Shown in pieces: positions 53,975 through 63,884 of a stretch of DNA of 64,000 bases. The DNA is from an uncultured Acetobacteroides sp. (GTDB lineage: Bacteria; Bacteroidota; Bacteroidia; Bacteroidales; ZOR0009), in the NCBI RefSeq assembly GCF_963678165.1, contig NZ_OY782755.1:620001-684000 (forward strand), given 5' to 3'. Position 1 is the stretch's first letter. Each line of letters opens with the position of its first letter. A program made the position numbers and the translations under genes. The notes under the pieces are model-generated. The model was not told the origin of the DNA and did no database searches. It saw nothing but the letters and a program-made list of their open reading frames with translations.

Positions 53975-55861
53975 CTAGATCTTTCCAATTGCCTTAAGCT
54001 CCTTCTCGAGCTGGTCTACCAGCTGCTGCATGCGGCTGGTAACGGTAAGGAACGACTCCTCCTTGGTCATATCGATGCCCGCCTTCTTCAGCAGGTTGAT
54101 GGGGTAGTCGTTGCCGCCGCTCTTCAGCAGGGACATGTAGCGTTCCTTGGCGGCATCGGCCTCCTTCTTGTTCTTAGCCTTTGCGATGCTGCTGTAAAGG
54201 GCGTTGGATGCGGTAAACGACACGGCGTAGTTGTACACGTAGAAGTTGTAGTTGAAGAAGTGCATCACGCGGGGCCACGAGTACTTCAGGTTTTCGGGCT
54301 TCTCAACGCCCGGACCGTTGTACTTGGCGTCGATATCGCCGTAAACCTTTGCCATGATGTCGGCGTTAAGCGGCTGGTTCTGCTCCACCATGGTGTGCAT
54401 GGTGTACTCGAAGTCGGCAAACTGCACCTGGCGGTAGAAGGTGCCGGCAACGTTGTCGATGGCTTGGATCAGCAGCGAAATCTTCTCGTTAGGATCTTTG
54501 GCCTGCGCTAGCAGGTAGTCGAGCAGCACGCATTCGTTGAAGGTTGAGGCTACCTCGGCCACCATCGAGTTGCTGCCCGAGTAGGCGTAAGGCTGGTTCT
54601 TCTGCGAAAGGATTCCGTGTACCGAGTGACCGAGCTCGTGGGCAAGGGTAAATACGTTATCGCGGGTTTCGTTCCAGTTCATCAGCACGTAGGGGTGAAC
54701 GCCGTAGAGGGCTAGGTTGTAGGCGCCGGTTTGCTTGCCGGGCTTCTCGTACACGTCGATGCGGCCAGGGGCGAGCATCTGCTTAAAGGTGTCGTAGTAC
54801 TCCTTGCCCATAAACTGCAGGGCGCTGCTAACGATGCTCACGCCCTCGTCCCACTTGTAGGTACGGCTGAAGTTTACCAGCTCGGCAGCAGCATCCGATC
54901 CGTAGTACTTGGTAAGGCCAAGCGCGCGCTTGCGGAGATCCCAGTACTTTTGAAGAGGGGCCACGTTGCTTTGGGCAACCTTAAGAAGTGTTAGGTAAAC
55001 ATCCTTCGGGATGTCGTTGCCCGAAAGGGTTGCCTCCAAGCAGCTGGGGTAGTTGCTCAGCTTCGAACCGGCCACGCTATTCTGCATCTTGGTAAGGTAG
55101 ATGTCGGCAAACGTGTTGCGGTTCTTGTAGTAGTACTCGCGGTTGGCGTTGGCCACCTTGAGTCGGTCCTCTTGGCTGTGCGATGTGGCGTAGATACGCG
55201 ATGTCACGGCTGGCGATGCGGTAACCACCTCGCCGGTTGATAGCGTTACCTTCGGGAACTCGATATCGGCGATGGCCAGCGAGTTGTAGATGCGTAATGG
55301 GGCACCAAGAGAGCGGCTGTACTCGTTAAGGATATTCTGCGTCTTCTCGTCGAGGATGTGGGCCCGCTCGCGGTAGAAATCGTCGAAGTCGTGCTTGTAG
55401 ATGGCCAACTCAGGCACCTCGCTCATCCACCTATTGCAGGTTTCTTGGGGGAGAGTTGCCAGCTCGGAGGCGTACCAGGTGCGGTTCTTGCTCATCTGGA
55501 TGCTTACCGTTTGAAACTCCTGCTGCTTGGCGCGGTAGATGGGGTTTTTACCATCGACATCATTTTGCAGACGAACGTACCACAGTAGCCTTGAGCCCAT
55601 CTGTCCGGCCTGCTCCTCTAGCTTGATGTAGCCAAGAAGCGCTTGAGGATCTTTAGATATCTTCCCCTTATACTCGAGGAATTTTGGGGTAAACTCGCTG
55701 TACTTCTTCAGCTCCTGCTGCCACGCATCCCAGCTGGGGTAGATGTGGGTGAAATCCCAGCTGTAGGCTGGATCCTTTACGTCAACCTTAGCGGTTGCCT
55801 GTCCGAAGCTAACGTTGCAAGCCATTGCAAGTGCTAAGGCCGAGAAAAGCATTTTCTTCAT
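53975..55861 (-). CDS. pepF: Oligoendopeptidase F (M3), exported
   Basis: The start at MKKMLFSALALAMACNVSFG gives 628 residues with a signal peptide (cleavage near FGQ). The M3 zinc motif HELGHSVHG, with the downstream glutamate in SNSMVAEVASTFNE, is intact, and the N-terminal part has the PepF helical domain (WDFTHIYPSWDAWQQELKKY). It cleaves short peptides; the signal peptide places it in the periplasm. The longer frame to 55930 begins in leader sequence. Single gene with its own terminator. Confidence 0.94.
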   Translation of the reverse strand: MKKMLFSALALAMACNVSFGQATAKVDVKDPAYSWDFTHIYPSWDAWQQELKKYSEFTPKFLEYKGKISKDPQALLGYIKLEEQAGQMGSRLLWYVRLQNDVDGKNPIYRAKQQEFQTVSIQMSKNRTWYASELATLPQETCNRWMSEVPELAIYKHDFDDFYRERAHILDEKTQNILNEYSRSLGAPLRIYNSLAIADIEFPKVTLSTGEVVTASPAVTSRIYATSHSQEDRLKVANANREYYYKNRNTFADIYLTKMQNSVAGSKLSNYPSCLEATLSGNDIPKDVYLTLLKVAQSNVAPLQKYWDLRKRALGLTKYYGSDAAAELVNFSRTYKWDEGVSIVSSALQFMGKEYYDTFKQMLAPGRIDVYEKPGKQTGAYNLALYGVHPYVLMNWNETRDNVFTLAHELGHSVHGILSQKNQPYAYSGSNSMVAEVASTFNECVLLDYLLAQAKDPNEKISLLIQAIDNVAGTFYRQVQFADFEYTMHTMVEQNQPLNADIMAKVYGDIDAKYNGPGVEKPENLKYSWPRVMHFFNYNFYVYNYAVSFTASNALYSSIAKAKNKKEADAAKERYMSLLKSGGNDYPINLLKKAGIDMTKEESFLTVTSRMQQLVDQLEKELKAIGKI

Positions 55862-56035
55862 AGAATTGTAGATGTAAGTTTTTATGTGTGGTTTTGTACA
55901 GAACGTAAAATTCAGCGTTACGTTACACATTGCCCCTGATAAATGTTGCTAGCAAATAGCTCCTGTTTGACAACATCGCTGCCAATAACCTTCGCGAACA
56001 GCCGGAGTTTGTGGAAAAAATCTGTAGCCCATTTG

Positions 56036-56500
56036 CTATTGGAGGTATTGGCCGAAAATTTTAACGCCGCTAATGGTGATGTACGCCCAAAGCGCGTAGC
56101 GGGTGAACTTGCCAAGCGTCATAAACAGCAGCACCTTGTGGTAGGACGCCCTCATAAGTCCAAGAACAATAGGAATGAAATCGCCAATAAATGGGAGCCA
56201 TGCAAAGAAGGCTATGGTGGAACCGTATCGCTTTACGATCCGGCTACATTTATCGAGATTCTTTTCCTTAACCCTAAAGTATTTTTCGAGCCACTCCCAC
56301 TTACCAAGGTAGCCCAGCAGGTATCCGGTCATACCGCCCAGCGTGTTGCCCACGGTGGCAATAATGGTGGCATAAATTGGGTTGGCCCCAGCAATCAGGA
56401 GTCCAATAAACACCACCTCCGAGCTCATAGGAATAACGGTTGCCGCCAAAAAGCAGGCAAGAAAAAGTCCGATGTAGCCGTATTCAATGAGGTTTTCCAT
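56036..56500 (-). CDS. YqaA-family (DedA-like) membrane protein
   Basis: 154 residues, four to five hydrophobic segments. FLAATVIPMSSEVVFIGLLI, then ATVGNTLGGMTGYLLGYLGK (conserved G-rich loop of the SNARE-associated/DedA fold) and the FFAWLPFIGDFIPIVLGLMR phrase with the family's essential arginine/proline pattern. YqaA proteins belong to the VTT superfamily, whose members flip lipids; a transport role here is inferred only from family. Confidence 0.88.
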   Translation of the reverse strand: MENLIEYGYIGLFLACFLAATVIPMSSEVVFIGLLIAGANPIYATIIATVGNTLGGMTGYLLGYLGKWEWLEKYFRVKEKNLDKCSRIVKRYGSTIAFFAWLPFIGDFIPIVLGLMRASYHKVLLFMTLGKFTRYALWAYITISGVKIFGQYLQ

Positions 56501-56609
56501 CCACTAAAATTTCCTTAAAGGTAAAAATTCCATTAAAACGAGACTATCTATCTGCCATTTTATGCGTCGAGTTGTTTTTACTACATACGATCACAAAATA
56601 CTACTGGCG

Positions 56610-57308
56610 ATGAAAATTGAGATTTGGGCCGATGTTGTATGCCCATTTTGCTACATCGGCAAGCGTAAACTAGATGCAGCCCTTAAGGATTTTCCTCATG
56701 CCGATAGGGTTAAGGTGGAGTGGAAAAGCTACCAGCTGGCACCTGACATGAGGCCAGAACATGATAAAAGCGTTGTATCCTACTTTGCGGAGCGGAAGCA
56801 TATATCGGAAGAGGAGGCTTATAGCATCTATAGCCATGTTGCGCAGCTGGCTAAAGACAATGGCATTGATTTTAATATTAACGATGCGATAATCTGCAAC
56901 ACCTTCAATGCGCATAGGCTCTCGCATCTAGCCAAAAGCTATGGGCTACAATCGGAGGTCGAAGAACGGCTTTTTGCCGCATACTTTACTGCGGGTAAGG
57001 ACTTGAACGATATTAATGAACTAGCCAAGATAGGAGCAGAGGTGGGCCTCGAAGTCAATGCCGTTTGGCAGATGCTTATCGGCAATCAGTTTGCCGATGA
57101 GGTAAAATGGGAAATTGCCGAAGCAGGTCGGCTCGGCGTGCAGGGCGTTCCTTTCTTTGTCTTCGATAGGAAGTACGCCATTTCGGGGGCGCAGGAGAAG
57201 CAGTTCTTTACGCAAACCCTCGAGAAGGCTTGGGCGGAGAGCCTGCCCATATTCCGGGAAGAAAATATTATAAAGGGAGAAGGCGGGACTATAGATCAGC
57301 TACTATAG
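56610..57308 (+). CDS. DsbA-family oxidoreductase, FrnE type
   Basis: From MKIEIWADVVCPFCYIGKRK the protein has 232 residues. The active-site motif CPFC (Cys11, Cys14) is followed by the FrnE-typical IGKRKLDAAL. The helical insert and the C-terminal GVQGVPFFVFDRKYAISGAQ (cis-Pro loop GVP) are conserved. No signal peptide, so it acts in the cytoplasm, as FrnE proteins do in oxidative stress. The upstream ATG at 56562 adds a 16-residue non-conserved leader. Confidence 0.92.
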   Translation: MKIEIWADVVCPFCYIGKRKLDAALKDFPHADRVKVEWKSYQLAPDMRPEHDKSVVSYFAERKHISEEEAYSIYSHVAQLAKDNGIDFNINDAIICNTFNAHRLSHLAKSYGLQSEVEERLFAAYFTAGKDLNDINELAKIGAEVGLEVNAVWQMLIGNQFADEVKWEIAEAGRLGVQGVPFFVFDRKYAISGAQEKQFFTQTLEKAWAESLPIFREENIIKGEGGTIDQLL

Positions 57309-57324
57309 CAATTGTTGATATGAA

Positions 57325-57349
57325 AAAGGAGGTCTAGAAGACCTCCTTT
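57325..57349. terminator. Bidirectional terminator overlapping the metF stop
   Basis: AAAGGAGGTCT and AGACCTCCTTT around AGA between the converging FrnE-like and metF genes; the metF TAG lies in the stem and loop. Confidence 0.8.
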
Positions 57350-58287
57350 ACTATTTTTTCGATGTTGTCGGGCTTGCCCATGGTGTAGTAGTGTAGCACC
57401 GGAACTCCGGCAGCCTTTAGTTCCTTGCTCTGCGCAACTCCCCACTCAACGCCCACCTGACGAACCTCCTCGTTGTTCTTACACCTGTTAACGGCATCCA
57501 CCAAATCTTGGGGAAGGTCGATGTGGAAGGTTTGCGGAAGCATGGTAAGGTGCTTCTTCATGGAGATAGGTTTCAGACCAGGAATGATAGGAACGGTAAT
57601 GCCAATGGCACGGCACTGCTCCACAAATTCGAAGTACTTAGCGTTGTTGAAGAACATCTGCGTAACGATATAGTCGGCACCAGCATCAACCTTAGCCTTG
57701 AGATTCAAGAGGTCGGTTTCTAGGTTCGGAGCCTCCGAGTGTTTCTCGGGATAGCCGGCAACACCAATGCAGAAATCTGTCTTGTGGATATTTACCGTTT
57801 CAGGGTCGATGTACTTCCCGTGGTTAAGATTGTGCACCTGCTTAACAAGATCAATGGCTAGCTTATTGCCTCCTTGCTCAGGCATGAACCCCTTTGAGCC
57901 CTTCTCGGTATCGCCACGAAGGGCAAGCACGTTGTCGATTCCTAAAAAGTTGAGGTCGATAAGGGCATCTTCGGTCTCCTCGCGAGTAAAACCACCACAG
58001 ATAAGGTGGGGCACCACGTCAATTCCATACTTGTACCTAATACCTGCCGATACGCCAACGGTTCCAGGGCGCTTCTTTATGATTCTCCGCTCAAGCAGTC
58101 CGTTAGCCTGTTCGCGAAGCACCACCTCTGGACGGTGGTAGGTAACGTTGATGTACGATGGCGAGTAGGGAAGTAGTGGCTCTATGGTTTCCTCTATTTC
58201 GCTAAACGACGCTCCCTTGAGTGGCGGCAGCAGCTCGAAGGTAAATAGCGTCGATTGGGATCTGTTTATGATGTCGATAACTTTCAT
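57334..58287 (-). CDS. metF: 5,10-methylenetetrahydrofolate reductase
   Basis: 317 residues, full-length TIM barrel. TFELLPPLKG with the catalytic glutamate at the start, the ALRGDTEKG flavin/folate loop, GVAGYPEKHSEAPN and the DYIVTQMFFNNAKYFEFVEQ segment are all diagnostic. It supplies methyl-tetrahydrofolate to the cobalamin-dependent methionine synthase encoded upstream on the same strand; the DUF559 gene and two repeats now lie between them. Confidence 0.96.
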   Translation of the reverse strand: MKVIDIINRSQSTLFTFELLPPLKGASFSEIEETIEPLLPYSPSYINVTYHRPEVVLREQANGLLERRIIKKRPGTVGVSAGIRYKYGIDVVPHLICGGFTREETEDALIDLNFLGIDNVLALRGDTEKGSKGFMPEQGGNKLAIDLVKQVHNLNHGKYIDPETVNIHKTDFCIGVAGYPEKHSEAPNLETDLLNLKAKVDAGADYIVTQMFFNNAKYFEFVEQCRAIGITVPIIPGLKPISMKKHLTMLPQTFHIDLPQDLVDAVNRCKNNEEVRQVGVEWGVAQSKELKAAGVPVLHYYTMGKPDNIEKIVKEVF

Positions 58288-58346
58288 CTAGTTGTTATGG
58301 CAATTATTCTTTAATAAACAAAATTGAATAGTGTCTTCAAGTTTTG

Positions 58347-58751
58347 TTAGTCGCTCGTCCCCCTTTGAAGGGGGCAGGGGGATGATTGCTCTCTTTCAGT
58401 AATCCACTCTTCAATTGTTCTACTAACATTATTGAGGTCGTTCATCACCTGAGAATCCTCAAAACGTAAAATGGTAATACCATTATCTGTTAGAAATTTC
58501 TCTTTAGCGATATCTTTTTGGTATGTCTCCTCCCAAGTATGAGTAATTCCATCTGTTTCTATAGCAAGTTTTAAATCCTTACAGTAGAAATCAACAATGT
58601 AATTGCATATAGGGTATTGTCGCAAAAAAGAGTAGCCCATCATTTTCTTTGCACGAAATAGTTCACACCAAAGCCTTACTTCTGCTTTAGTGCTTTGACT
58701 TCTATGTTCTCTGGCAAATGCTTTTAAACGGTTGTACTTTTCACTTTGCAT
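58347..58751 (-). CDS. DUF559 endonuclease-like protein
   Basis: 134 residues. RQYPICNYIVDFYCKDLKLAIETDG is the DUF559 core, related to the Vsr/PD-(D/E)xK nuclease fold: Asp in IVDFYC and Glu in IETDG are the probable metal ligands. The C-terminal dozen residues (SPCPLQRGTSD) are encoded by a palindromic repeat, so the gene end was formed within it. A second repeat lies just upstream. The gene sits between metH and metF, which otherwise form a natural operon, suggesting insertion. Confidence 0.85.
   Translation of the reverse strand: MQSEKYNRLKAFAREHRSQSTKAEVRLWCELFRAKKMMGYSFLRQYPICNYIVDFYCKDLKLAIETDGITHTWEETYQKDIAKEKFLTDNGITILRFEDSQVMNDLNNVSRTIEEWITEREQSSPCPLQRGTSD
58359..58381. repeat. Palindromic repeat at the 3' end of the DUF559 gene
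   Basis: CCCCCTTTGAAGGGGG with the CAGGGGGATG flank; member of the CCCCTCC/GGAGGGG family, lying inside the last codons of the gene. Confidence 0.65.
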
Positions 58752-58772
58752 AGTAAATGAATATTACTTTCA

Positions 58773-58812
58773 TCCCCCGGCGCTACGCGCCACCCCCTTT
58801 GTAAGGGGGACG
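58773..58812. repeat. Palindromic repeat upstream of the DUF559 gene
   Basis: TCCCCCGGCGCTACGCGCCA followed by CCCCCTTTGTAAGGGGGACG. With 58359-58381 it brackets the DUF559 gene in roughly inverted orientation. Confidence 0.65.
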
Positions 58813-58856
58813 CGTACTGATATCACTTTTCTCTTAATCTGAAACTGCTCGTATTT

Positions 58857-61800
58857 CTAATACCCCAAATTTGGTCTCAGCAACTTCTCCGCTTCCTCTA
58901 TACTTACACCCTTGCGCTGCGCATACTGCTCCACCTGCTCCTTGGTTATGCGTCCAAGGTTAAAGTACATCGATTCGGGGTGGGCAAAGTACCATCCGCT
59001 TACCGATGCTCCGGGGTACATGGAGTAGTTTTCGGTTAGCTTAGCGCCAATGTTCTTTTCGGCTTCGAGCAGGTCGAAGATGGTGCGCTTTTCGCTATGC
59101 TCGGGGCATGCGGGGTAGCCTGCAGCGGGACGAATACCCTGATAGTCCTCGTGGAGCAGCTCCTCAATGGGTAGCTCCTCGGCGGGCGAGTAACCCCAGA
59201 ACTCCTTACGGACGCGCTCGTGCAAGCGCTCGGCAAAGGCTTCGGCCAACCTGTCGGCAAGCAACTTTACCATGATGGCGCTGTAGTCGTCGTTCTTGGC
59301 CTTAAACGTTTCGGTTAGCTTATCGGCACCGTGAACGGTAACGGCAAATGTTCCTAGGTAATCCTTACGTCCGCTTTCGAGTGGCGCAATGTAGTCAGCC
59401 AACGAGTAGTTTGGCTTAGCCTCTTCGGTGCGCTTCTCTTGGTTGCGGAGGAAGTGGAAGCGAGAAACCTCATCACCCTTGGTGTTGAACAGGACCACAT
59501 CTTCGTCGATGCTGTTAGCGGGAAGTATGGAGTAAACGCCGTTTGCAGTAAACAGTTTTTCTTCGATAATTCGCTTAAGCATCACCTGTGCATCGTCGTA
59601 AAGTTTCTTAGCCTCCTCGCCTTTAACGGGGTCGTGGAATATCTTCGGATATCTTCCGGTGATGTCCCATGCAAAGAAGAAGTAGGTCCAGTCGATGTAC
59701 TTTGCCAGCTCCTCTAACGAGTAATTGTCGAGTACAAACGTGCCCAGCTGCTTGGGCTCAGCGATGGGGAGCGTTGCCCAATCAGTTTTTACGCAGTTGG
59801 CACGTGCCTCTGCAAGCGAAACGTACTCGCTTGCGCTGCGGCGGCGAGTATGCTCCTCGCGCATGGCGGTGTACTCCTCGTTGATATTGCCAAGATACTC
59901 CTTCTTGTTCTCTGATATAAGGCTGCGCACCACGCCAACAGCGCGCGAGGCATCCTTAACGTAAACGGTTCCGTGGCTGTACTCGGTGGCAATTTTAACG
60001 GCGGTGTGAATCTTGCTGGTGGTTGCGCCGCCCAGTATAACGGGGATATTGAAGTCTTGTCGCCTAAGCTCGCGGACGGTGTGAATAATTTCATCCAACG
60101 ATGGGGTGATAAGGGCGCTTAGGCCAATCACATCTACGTTGTGCTCCTTGGCGGCCTCCAGAATCTTTTCGGCAGGCACCATTACTCCAAGGTCGATAAT
60201 CTCGTAGCCGTTGCAGGCCAGTACTACGCTAACAATATTCTTACCGATATCGTGTACGTCGCCCTTAACGGTGGCCATTAGCACCTTGCCGGCCGACGAT
60301 AGATCGCCGCTCTTAGCCTTTTCCTCCTCGATGAAAGGGGTAAGGTAGGCAACAGCCTTTTTCATCACGCGGGCGCTCTTTACCACTTGGGGCAGGAACA
60401 TCTTTCCGGCACCAAACAGGTCGCCAACCACGTTCATGCCGTCCATCAGCGGATCCTCTATCACCTGAAGCGTAGCAGGGTAGTTGTGGCGGGCTTCTTC
60501 TACGTCCTCATCGATATAGTCGGTGATGCCCTTTATCAGCGCATGCTTTAGCCTTTCGGCAACGGGCAGCTCTCGCCAAGCATCTTTCTTGTGTTCCTCT
60601 TCGCCGCCTTTGGCTTGCGCCTTAACCTTATCGGCATACACTAAAAGGCGTTCGGTGGCATCCTTGCGGCGGTTGAGAACGGCATCCTCTACCAGCTGTA
60701 GCAAGTCGGGGTCGATGGTGTCGTACACCTGAAGCATTCCCGGATTAACGATACCCATATCCATACCAGCCTTAATGGCGTGGTAGAGGAATACCGAGTG
60801 GATGGCCTCACGTACGGTGTCGTTGCCGCGGAAGCTGAACGAGAGGTTGCTCACCCCACCGCTGATCTTTGCGTATGGACAGTTCTTTTTGATCCACTCG
60901 CAGGCCTTGATGTAGTTAAGCCCGTAGCTGTTGTGCTCCTCAATCCCTGTGGCAATTGCCAAAATGTTGGGGTCGAAAATGATGTCCTGTGGCGGAAATC
61001 CTACCTTTTCGGTAAGTATTTTGTACGATTTTTCTGCAATCTCAATTTTACGCTCGTAGGTGTCGGCCTGCCCCTTTTCGTCGAAGAGCATAACAACGGC
61101 AGCAGCGCCGTAGCGCTTCACCAGCTTGGCCTTGCGGATGAACTCCTCTTCGCCCTCCTTTAGGCTGATGGAGTTGACCACCGATTTACCCTGTACGCAT
61201 TTCAATCCAGCCTCAAGTACCTCCCATTTCGACGAGTCGATAACGATGGGCAGGCGGGCAATTTCGGGTTCTGATGCAATTAGGTTGAGGAAGTTTACCA
61301 TCGCGCTCTTGGCGTCGAGCATGGCGTCGTCCATGCACACGTCGATAAGCTGAGCGCCGCCCTCCACCTGTCCGTTAGCGACCGATAGCGCCTGCTCGAA
61401 CTTCTCCTCACGGATCAATCTGGCAAACATCTTCGATCCGGCCACGTTGGTACGCTCGCCGATGTTCACGAAGTTCGACTCCTTGGTTACGCTGATGGGC
61501 TCCAGTCCGCTGAAGGTAGTTACAGGTTCACGCTTAACGATTTCGCGTGGAGCATGCTTCTCTGCTACCTTTGCAATTGCTGCAATATGGGCAGGAGAGG
61601 TGCCGCAGCATCCTCCGATGATGTTCAACAGCCCATCCTTCAAAAATCCCTCAATGATATCGGCCATCATCTCAGGAGTTTGGTCGTACTCGCCAAACTG
61701 GTTGGGCAACCCAGCATTTGGGTGTGCGCTTATGTGGAAGGGCGCTTTCGCGCTAATTGTTTCGATGAATGGGCGCAGTTGCTTGGCGCCAAGGGCGCAG

Positions 61801-62528
61801 TTGAAGCCCACGCTTAGCAGGTTTACGTGCGATACGGATACCAGAAAAGCCTCGGCGGTTTGTCCAGATAGGGTTCGTCCGCTGGCGTCGGTGATGGTAC
61901 CCGATACCATAACGGGGATGTCTACCCCATTGTCGTCGTTGTACTGCTCGATGGCGAATAGGGCAGCCTTAGCGTTGAGCGTGTCGAATACGGTTTCAAC
62001 CAGCAGTACGTCGGCACCACCATCAACCAAGCCGCGAACCTGCTCGTAGTAGGCGCGTACCAGCGTATCGAAGCTGATGGCGCGGTAGGCGGGGTTGTTC
62101 ACGTCGGGCGACATGGAGGCCGTCTTATTGGTGGGCCCTATGGAGCCAGCTACAAAGCGGGGACGATCGGCGGTCGAATACTTTTTGCATGCCTGCTTAG
62201 CCAGCCGTGCGGCCTCGAGGTTAATCTCGTACACCAAATCCTGCATCTCGTAGTCGGCCATCGAGATGGCGTTGGCGTTAAACGTATTGGTTTCGATGAT
62301 ATCGGCACCTGCCTGTAGGTACTCCTCGTGGATGGCGGTAATAACCTGTGGCTGGGTAAGCACCAGCATATCGTTGTTACCCTTAACCCGTGCTGCTATG
62401 CTAGCAAATCGGCTGCCGCGGTAGTCCTCTTCGGTTAGCTTAAAGCGTTGGATCTGTGTTCCCATTGCGCCATCAAGCACCAGTATCCTGCGGCGGAGCG
62501 CCTGCTCCAGATTGCTCCTGTTCGACAT
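58857..62528 (-). CDS. metH: Cobalamin-dependent methionine synthase
   Basis: 1223 residues with all four modules: homocysteine-binding domain (zinc ligands in GFNCALG and IIGGCCG), pterin-binding domain ([16 protein letters not shown]), cobalamin cap and Rossmann domains (DVHDIGKNI, whose histidine coordinates cobalt) and the C-terminal AdoMet reactivation domain ([33 protein letters not shown]). It moves the methyl group from methyl-tetrahydrofolate to homocysteine. No SAM or cobalamin riboswitch was recognised in the 235-bp upstream gap. metF follows downstream. Confidence 0.97.
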   Translation of the reverse strand: MSNRSNLEQALRRRILVLDGAMGTQIQRFKLTEEDYRGSRFASIAARVKGNNDMLVLTQPQVITAIHEEYLQAGADIIETNTFNANAISMADYEMQDLVYEINLEAARLAKQACKKYSTADRPRFVAGSIGPTNKTASMSPDVNNPAYRAISFDTLVRAYYEQVRGLVDGGADVLLVETVFDTLNAKAALFAIEQYNDDNGVDIPVMVSGTITDASGRTLSGQTAEAFLVSVSHVNLLSVGFNCALGAKQLRPFIETISAKAPFHISAHPNAGLPNQFGEYDQTPEMMADIIEGFLKDGLLNIIGGCCGTSPAHIAAIAKVAEKHAPREIVKREPVTTFSGLEPISVTKESNFVNIGERTNVAGSKMFARLIREEKFEQALSVANGQVEGGAQLIDVCMDDAMLDAKSAMVNFLNLIASEPEIARLPIVIDSSKWEVLEAGLKCVQGKSVVNSISLKEGEEEFIRKAKLVKRYGAAAVVMLFDEKGQADTYERKIEIAEKSYKILTEKVGFPPQDIIFDPNILAIATGIEEHNSYGLNYIKACEWIKKNCPYAKISGGVSNLSFSFRGNDTVREAIHSVFLYHAIKAGMDMGIVNPGMLQVYDTIDPDLLQLVEDAVLNRRKDATERLLVYADKVKAQAKGGEEEHKKDAWRELPVAERLKHALIKGITDYIDEDVEEARHNYPATLQVIEDPLMDGMNVVGDLFGAGKMFLPQVVKSARVMKKAVAYLTPFIEEEKAKSGDLSSAGKVLMATVKGDVHDIGKNIVSVVLACNGYEIIDLGVMVPAEKILEAAKEHNVDVIGLSALITPSLDEIIHTVRELRRQDFNIPVILGGATTSKIHTAVKIATEYSHGTVYVKDASRAVGVVRSLISENKKEYLGNINEEYTAMREEHTRRRSASEYVSLAEARANCVKTDWATLPIAEPKQLGTFVLDNYSLEELAKYIDWTYFFFAWDITGRYPKIFHDPVKGEEAKKLYDDAQVMLKRIIEEKLFTANGVYSILPANSIDEDVVLFNTKGDEVSRFHFLRNQEKRTEEAKPNYSLADYIAPLESGRKDYLGTFAVTVHGADKLTETFKAKNDDYSAIMVKLLADRLAEAFAERLHERVRKEFWGYSPAEELPIEELLHEDYQGIRPAAGYPACPEHSEKRTIFDLLEAEKNIGAKLTENYSMYPGASVSGWYFAHPESMYFNLGRITKEQVEQYAQRKGVSIEEAEKLLRPNLGY

Positions 62529-62763
62529 ATATCTTGCTAATTGATTGAAACGTTGTTGTCTGAGCGGCTAAAAATACGAAAAAAGAGCAGGATTCCCTTT
62601 CGGGCACTACCTCATGAATCCCAAATTCTTGTAATTCCGCATCTTTTGAGTTAATCTAGGTTTCGCTTGCAGGGGTAGCGTTAATCTAAAGTTATGAAGG
62701 TCGAAATCGGGCAAATTGAAAAGCTCCGTAGGGAAAAACTTATGGTTCGTAGGATAATTCTTC

Positions 62764-63360
62764 TTACTCCTCCTCGAGCGCGCTGCTTATGGCAGCAACC
62801 TCGTCCATCGCCTTCTTCAGCTGATCTAACTCCTGCTTGGTTTTCTTGCGAATGTAAAAGATCAGCGCTGCAAATATCACAATGCCCGATATCCAGATGT
62901 AGGTGAAGAACCATGCAGGAAGGGTTGCCTTGAACTGTGGCAGCATCATGCAGAATCCGGCAACGTATAGGCCAAAAATGATGTAGGTAAATGCTCCGTG
63001 TATTTTGCGTCGGGTGTTGTAGAAAGAGGTTAGCATCCTAAGATACTCCGTTGTTCCTGTTGTAATATCTATCTTATTTAGGAGCATCACGCTCAACCAC
63101 TCGACTCCGATGCGGATGCATAGGGCTCCGATCATCAGCTGAATGCCCTTTGCAATGTGGCTGCTATTTCCTTTGGTTATTAGGGCGAATGCTACGAGCA
63201 TAATAAGGGTAATTCCGAGCACCACGATGGTGGCGACATGCTTTTGGTGCGAGCTCTTTACTCTCTTTTTGGCAATGCCTGCAACGGCGTTTGCGCTATT
63301 TTTGGGGGTTGGTACGGGTTGCTTTTTCCAGCCAGATACCATATCGTCGAATTCGTTCAT
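62764..63360 (-). CDS. Membrane protein co-transcribed with an ECF sigma factor
   Basis: 198 residues: a soluble N-terminus (MNEFDDMVSGWKKQPVPTPK), four hydrophobic helices (about 42-62, 69-92, 119-138 and 144-166) and a charged helical tail ending in four acidic residues. It starts 22 bp after the sigma-factor gene, so both form one operon. The MNEF-N-W-K opening is common to small proteins next to ECF sigma genes in Bacteroidota; an anti-sigma role is possible but unproven. Confidence 0.7.
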   Translation of the reverse strand: MNEFDDMVSGWKKQPVPTPKNSANAVAGIAKKRVKSSHQKHVATIVVLGITLIMLVAFALITKGNSSHIAKGIQLMIGALCIRIGVEWLSVMLLNKIDITTGTTEYLRMLTSFYNTRRKIHGAFTYIIFGLYVAGFCMMLPQFKATLPAWFFTYIWISGIVIFAALIFYIRKKTKQELDQLKKAMDEVAAISSALEEE

Positions 63361-63382
63361 CTTCTTTTCTGATTAAATGATC

Positions 63383-63877
63383 TTAAGCGTTCTGTGCAAC
63401 CTTGTTTTGGTAGACAGCTCGGAGCTTCTCCTTTAGCCTGTGGATTTTTACCCTCGTGTTTCCTTCGCTTAATCCTAGCACTTGGGCTATTTCTGGTTGA
63501 GGCAGCTCTTCGAGGATCAGCATGGCCAGCACTCTGTCGGGTTCGTCGAGCTGCGCAATGCACTGCTGTAGGATCTCCTGATCGCTGTGCTGCTTCTCGG
63601 CCGAGTCGCCCTCCGGTGCTTGGTAGCTCTGTATCCGGTTCTGGTAACTTTTGCTCCTGCGGATTTCGGTGAGGCAGCAGTTTACCGCTATGCGGTACAG
63701 CCATGTCGATACCTGGCTTTGGTTCTTGAACTCGTCGTGCTTTTCCCATACCCGGATGAAAACCTCCTGCGCTAAATCGGCAGCCAAGTCGGCGTTCCCC
63801 TTCACATAGCCCAAGCATAGGCGGTATATGCTTGGGTAGTGCTGGTTGTAGATGGCTTGAAAGATATCTTGTTCCAT
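63383..63877 (-). CDS. ECF-type RNA polymerase sigma factor
   Basis: 164 residues. Region 2 (YRLCLGYVKGNADLAADLAQEVFIRVWEKHDEFKNQSQVSTWLYRI) and region 4 (ARVLGLSEGNTRVKIHRLKEKL type, here IAQVLGLSEGNTRVKIHRLK) are both clear; the linker is short, as in sigma-70 group 4. It is 7 bp from the upstream alpha/beta-hydrolase gene on the same strand and is followed by a membrane protein. Target promoters unknown. Confidence 0.95.
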   Translation of the reverse strand: MEQDIFQAIYNQHYPSIYRLCLGYVKGNADLAADLAQEVFIRVWEKHDEFKNQSQVSTWLYRIAVNCCLTEIRRSKSYQNRIQSYQAPEGDSAEKQHSDQEILQQCIAQLDEPDRVLAMLILEELPQPEIAQVLGLSEGNTRVKIHRLKEKLRAVYQNKVAQNA

Positions 63878-63884
63878 TCGTTTG

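Noticed and set aside
62529-62763. SAM or cobalamin riboswitch upstream of metH
   Set aside because: No conserved core of SAM-I, SAM-II, SAH or cobalamin riboswitches is recognisable; only a weak GGATTC/GAATCC hairpin is seen.
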